A DNA stretch of 64,000 nt, taken from the NCBI RefSeq assembly GCF_002871935.1, contig NZ_PNHQ01000003.1:74164-138163 (forward strand), read 5' to 3'. A model generated the notes under the pieces. That model searched no databases. It was not told the DNA's origin and saw nothing but the letters and a program-made list of their open reading frames with translations. The first letter of the stretch is position 1, and each line of letters starts with the position of its first letter. Positions 62,663 to 64,000 of this stretch are shown in pieces. This stretch comes from Aerococcus viridans (lineage in GTDB: Bacteria > Bacillota > Bacilli > Lactobacillales > Aerococcaceae). The position numbers were made by a program, and so were the translations under genes.

Positions 62663-64000
62663 TTATTTTTCATCTTTTTTCTTTTTAGTAAATAAACCGC
62701 CCAATCCGAGTGCTGTTAATAATGCACCAATATTTGAAAAACCATTAAACATTGATCCAGTATTCGGTAATACTCCACTCGTATCAAGTAAGTCATCAGC
62801 TTCATTTTCTGCACGATGGATTTCAGATTCAATCGCTTCTTCAAGTGATTCGGATGCACTCATTGAAGTTAATTCAGACGTAGACAATGACTCTGAAGTA
62901 GCTTCTGAAATTGACTCAGATTCACTCACTGATGCACTTGTTGATACTGACTCAGACGCACTTACTGAAGCAGATTCAGATGCGCTTGTTGATGCTGACT
63001 CAGATGGACTTACTGACGCTGATTCAGATGCGCTTACTGATACTGACTCAGATGCACTTACTGACGCTGATTCAGATGCGCTTGTTGACGCTGATTCAGA
63101 CGCACTTGTTGAAGCTGACTCAGATGCGCTTACTGACGCTGATTCAGATTCGCTTACTGAAGATGACTCAGATGCACTTACTGACGCTGATTCAGATGCG
63201 CTTGTTGACGCTGATTCAGACGCACTTGTTGAAGCTGACTCAGATGCGCTTACTGACGCTGATTCAGATTCGCTTACTGAAGATGACTCAGATGCACTTG
63301 TTGATACTGACTCAGACGCACTTACTGAAGATGATTCAGATGCGCTTGTTGATGCTGACTCAGATGCAGATTCAGATGCGCTTACTGATGCTGATTCAGA
63401 TGCTGACTCAGACGCACTTAATGATGCTGATTCAGATGCGCTTGTTGAAGCTGACTCAGATGCGCTTGTTGATGCTGATTCAGATGCTGACTCAGACGCA
63501 CTTAATGATGCTGATTCAGATGCTGACTCAGACGCACTTACTGATGCTGACTCAGATGCAGATTCAGACGCAGACTCAGACGCACTTAATGATGTTGATT
63601 CAGATGCGCTTGTTGATGCTGACTCAGATGCAGATTCAGATGCTGACTCAGACGCACTTAATGATGCTGATTCAGATGCGCTTGTTGAAGCTGATTCAGA
63701 TGCGCTTGTTGAAGCTGACTCAGATGCGCTTGTTGATGCTGATTCAGATGCTGACTCAGACGCACTTAATGATGCTGATTCAGATGCACTTACTGACGCT
63801 GACTCAGATGCGCTTACTGACGCAGATTCAGATGCTGACTCAGACGCACTTACTGATGCTGATTCAGATGCGCTTGCTGACTCAGATGCGCTTACTGATG
63901 CTGATTCAGATGCGCTTGTTGAAGCTGACTCAGATGCAGACTCAGATGCGCTTACTGATGCTGATTCAGATGCGCTTGTTGAAGCTGACTCAGATGCAGA
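62663..64000 (-). CDS. Serine-rich repeat glycoprotein adhesin, C-terminal part (LPXTG-anchored)
   Basis: The minus-strand frame is open from 64000 down to the stop at 62663, giving 445 residues of the C-terminus; signal peptide and binding region are outside. Residues follow an eight-residue unit S(V/T)SASESA almost without break to about 62930, then a short spacer ([17 protein letters not shown]), the sortase motif LPNTG (62756-62770), a hydrophobic stretch and KKKKDEK. This is the substrate of the GtfAB/SecA2/SecY2 system encoded next to it. Any shorter frame starting at an internal ATG (62929) is an artefact. Confidence 0.93.
   Translation of the reverse strand, partial: SASESASTSASESASVSASESASESASTSASESASVSASESASASESASVSASESASESASVSASESASVSASESASLSASESASESASTSASESASTSASESASTSASESASLSASESASESASESASTSASESTSLSASESASESASESASVSASESASESASLSASESASESASTSASESASTSASESASLSASESASESASVSASESASESASTSASESSSVSASESVSTSASESSSVSESESASVSASESASTSASESASTSASESASVSASESSSVSESESASVSASESASTSASESASTSASESASVSASESVSVSASESASVSPSESASTSASESASVSASESVSTSASVSESESISEATSESLSTSELTSMSASESLEEAIESEIHRAENEADDLLDTSGVLPNTGSMFNGFSNIGALLTALGLGGLFTKKKKDEK
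62930..64000 (-). repeat. 24-bp tandem repeat array encoding S(V/T)SASESA
   Basis: The array is built from 24-base units (eight codons) with 12-base variants that add SASE steps. A 120-base block at 63061-63180 is repeated at 63181-63300 with only the last base changed, and the match extends back 17 more bases. The array continues past the window edge. Confidence 0.95.

Noticed and set aside
62663-62929. An 88-residue separate LPXTG protein
   Set aside because: The frame is open far upstream to 64000 and the ATG at 62929 is just one codon in the repeat array; it is the tail of the large adhesin.
62930-64000. Repeat array as a possible CRISPR
   Set aside because: Units are 24 bases, contiguous without spacers, and translate as S(V/T)SASESA in one open frame.

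Overview
The window reads as chromosomal DNA of a low-GC Gram-positive bacterium of the order Lactobacillales. The gene content (SecA2/SecY2 locus, ComEC/ComEA, PrkC/PrpC, FakA, RNase J2, FLP-type Crp/Fnr regulator) fits, and an Aerococcus-like or other Aerococcaceae host is my best guess. That guess is inference; no rRNA or species marker is present. No tRNA, rRNA, CRISPR array or intact insertion sequence was seen.

Layout. (1) 1-6825, minus strand: the promoter-proximal part of an exopolysaccharide or capsule operon: galacturonokinase-like GHMP kinase, nucleotidyltransferase, priming sugar transferase, SDR epimerase, GT4 glycosyltransferase, TupA-like ATP-grasp protein and a Wzx-type flippase cut by the window edge. 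(2) 7130-10150: an Ogt-like protein whose catalytic Cys is Ser, an Mga-type regulator with a hairpin between its Shine-Dalgarno and start codon, and a divergent Zur-box promoter serving zinc-independent S14 and a 34-residue basic protein. (3) 10172-26660: a conserved Firmicutes housekeeping cluster (fakA, asp23, rpmB, thiN, rpe, rsgA, prkC, prpC, rsmB, fmt, priA, then rpoZ-gmk), with guaD inserted on the plus strand. guaD and gmk both carry PurR-like boxes. A small plus-strand gene at 26200 has three LexA-type operators around one promoter. (4) 26669-46620: cls, a ThiT-like membrane protein, rnjB, asd, pnp, rpsO, a PAP2 phosphatase, uvrB, rpsT, holA, comEC, comEA, coaD, rsmD, an esterase, an ATP-grasp protein and a GNAT enzyme. 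(5) 46732-50217: a metal and redox operon (P1B-type ATPase with a CPG motif, HMA chaperone, Dps, FLP/FNR-like regulator). Its two internal promoters each carry a perfect FNR-type box at the same -41.5 position. (6) 50538-64000: the accessory Sec locus: gtf3, asp4-like, gtfB, gtfA, secA2, asp3, asp2, asp1, secY2, and the LPXTG end of a serine-rich repeat glycoprotein that runs off the window.

How the parts work together. The last region forms one pathway: GtfA/GtfB O-glycosylate the serine-rich adhesin in the cytosol, Gtf3 extends the glycan, Asp1-3 and SecA2 target it, SecY2 (with an Asp4-like partner) exports it, and sortase anchors it through LPNTG. Regulation is unusually readable: Zur, PurR, LexA and FNR/FLP operators can all be placed relative to -35/-10 elements. 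Strong intrinsic terminators mark most operon ends.
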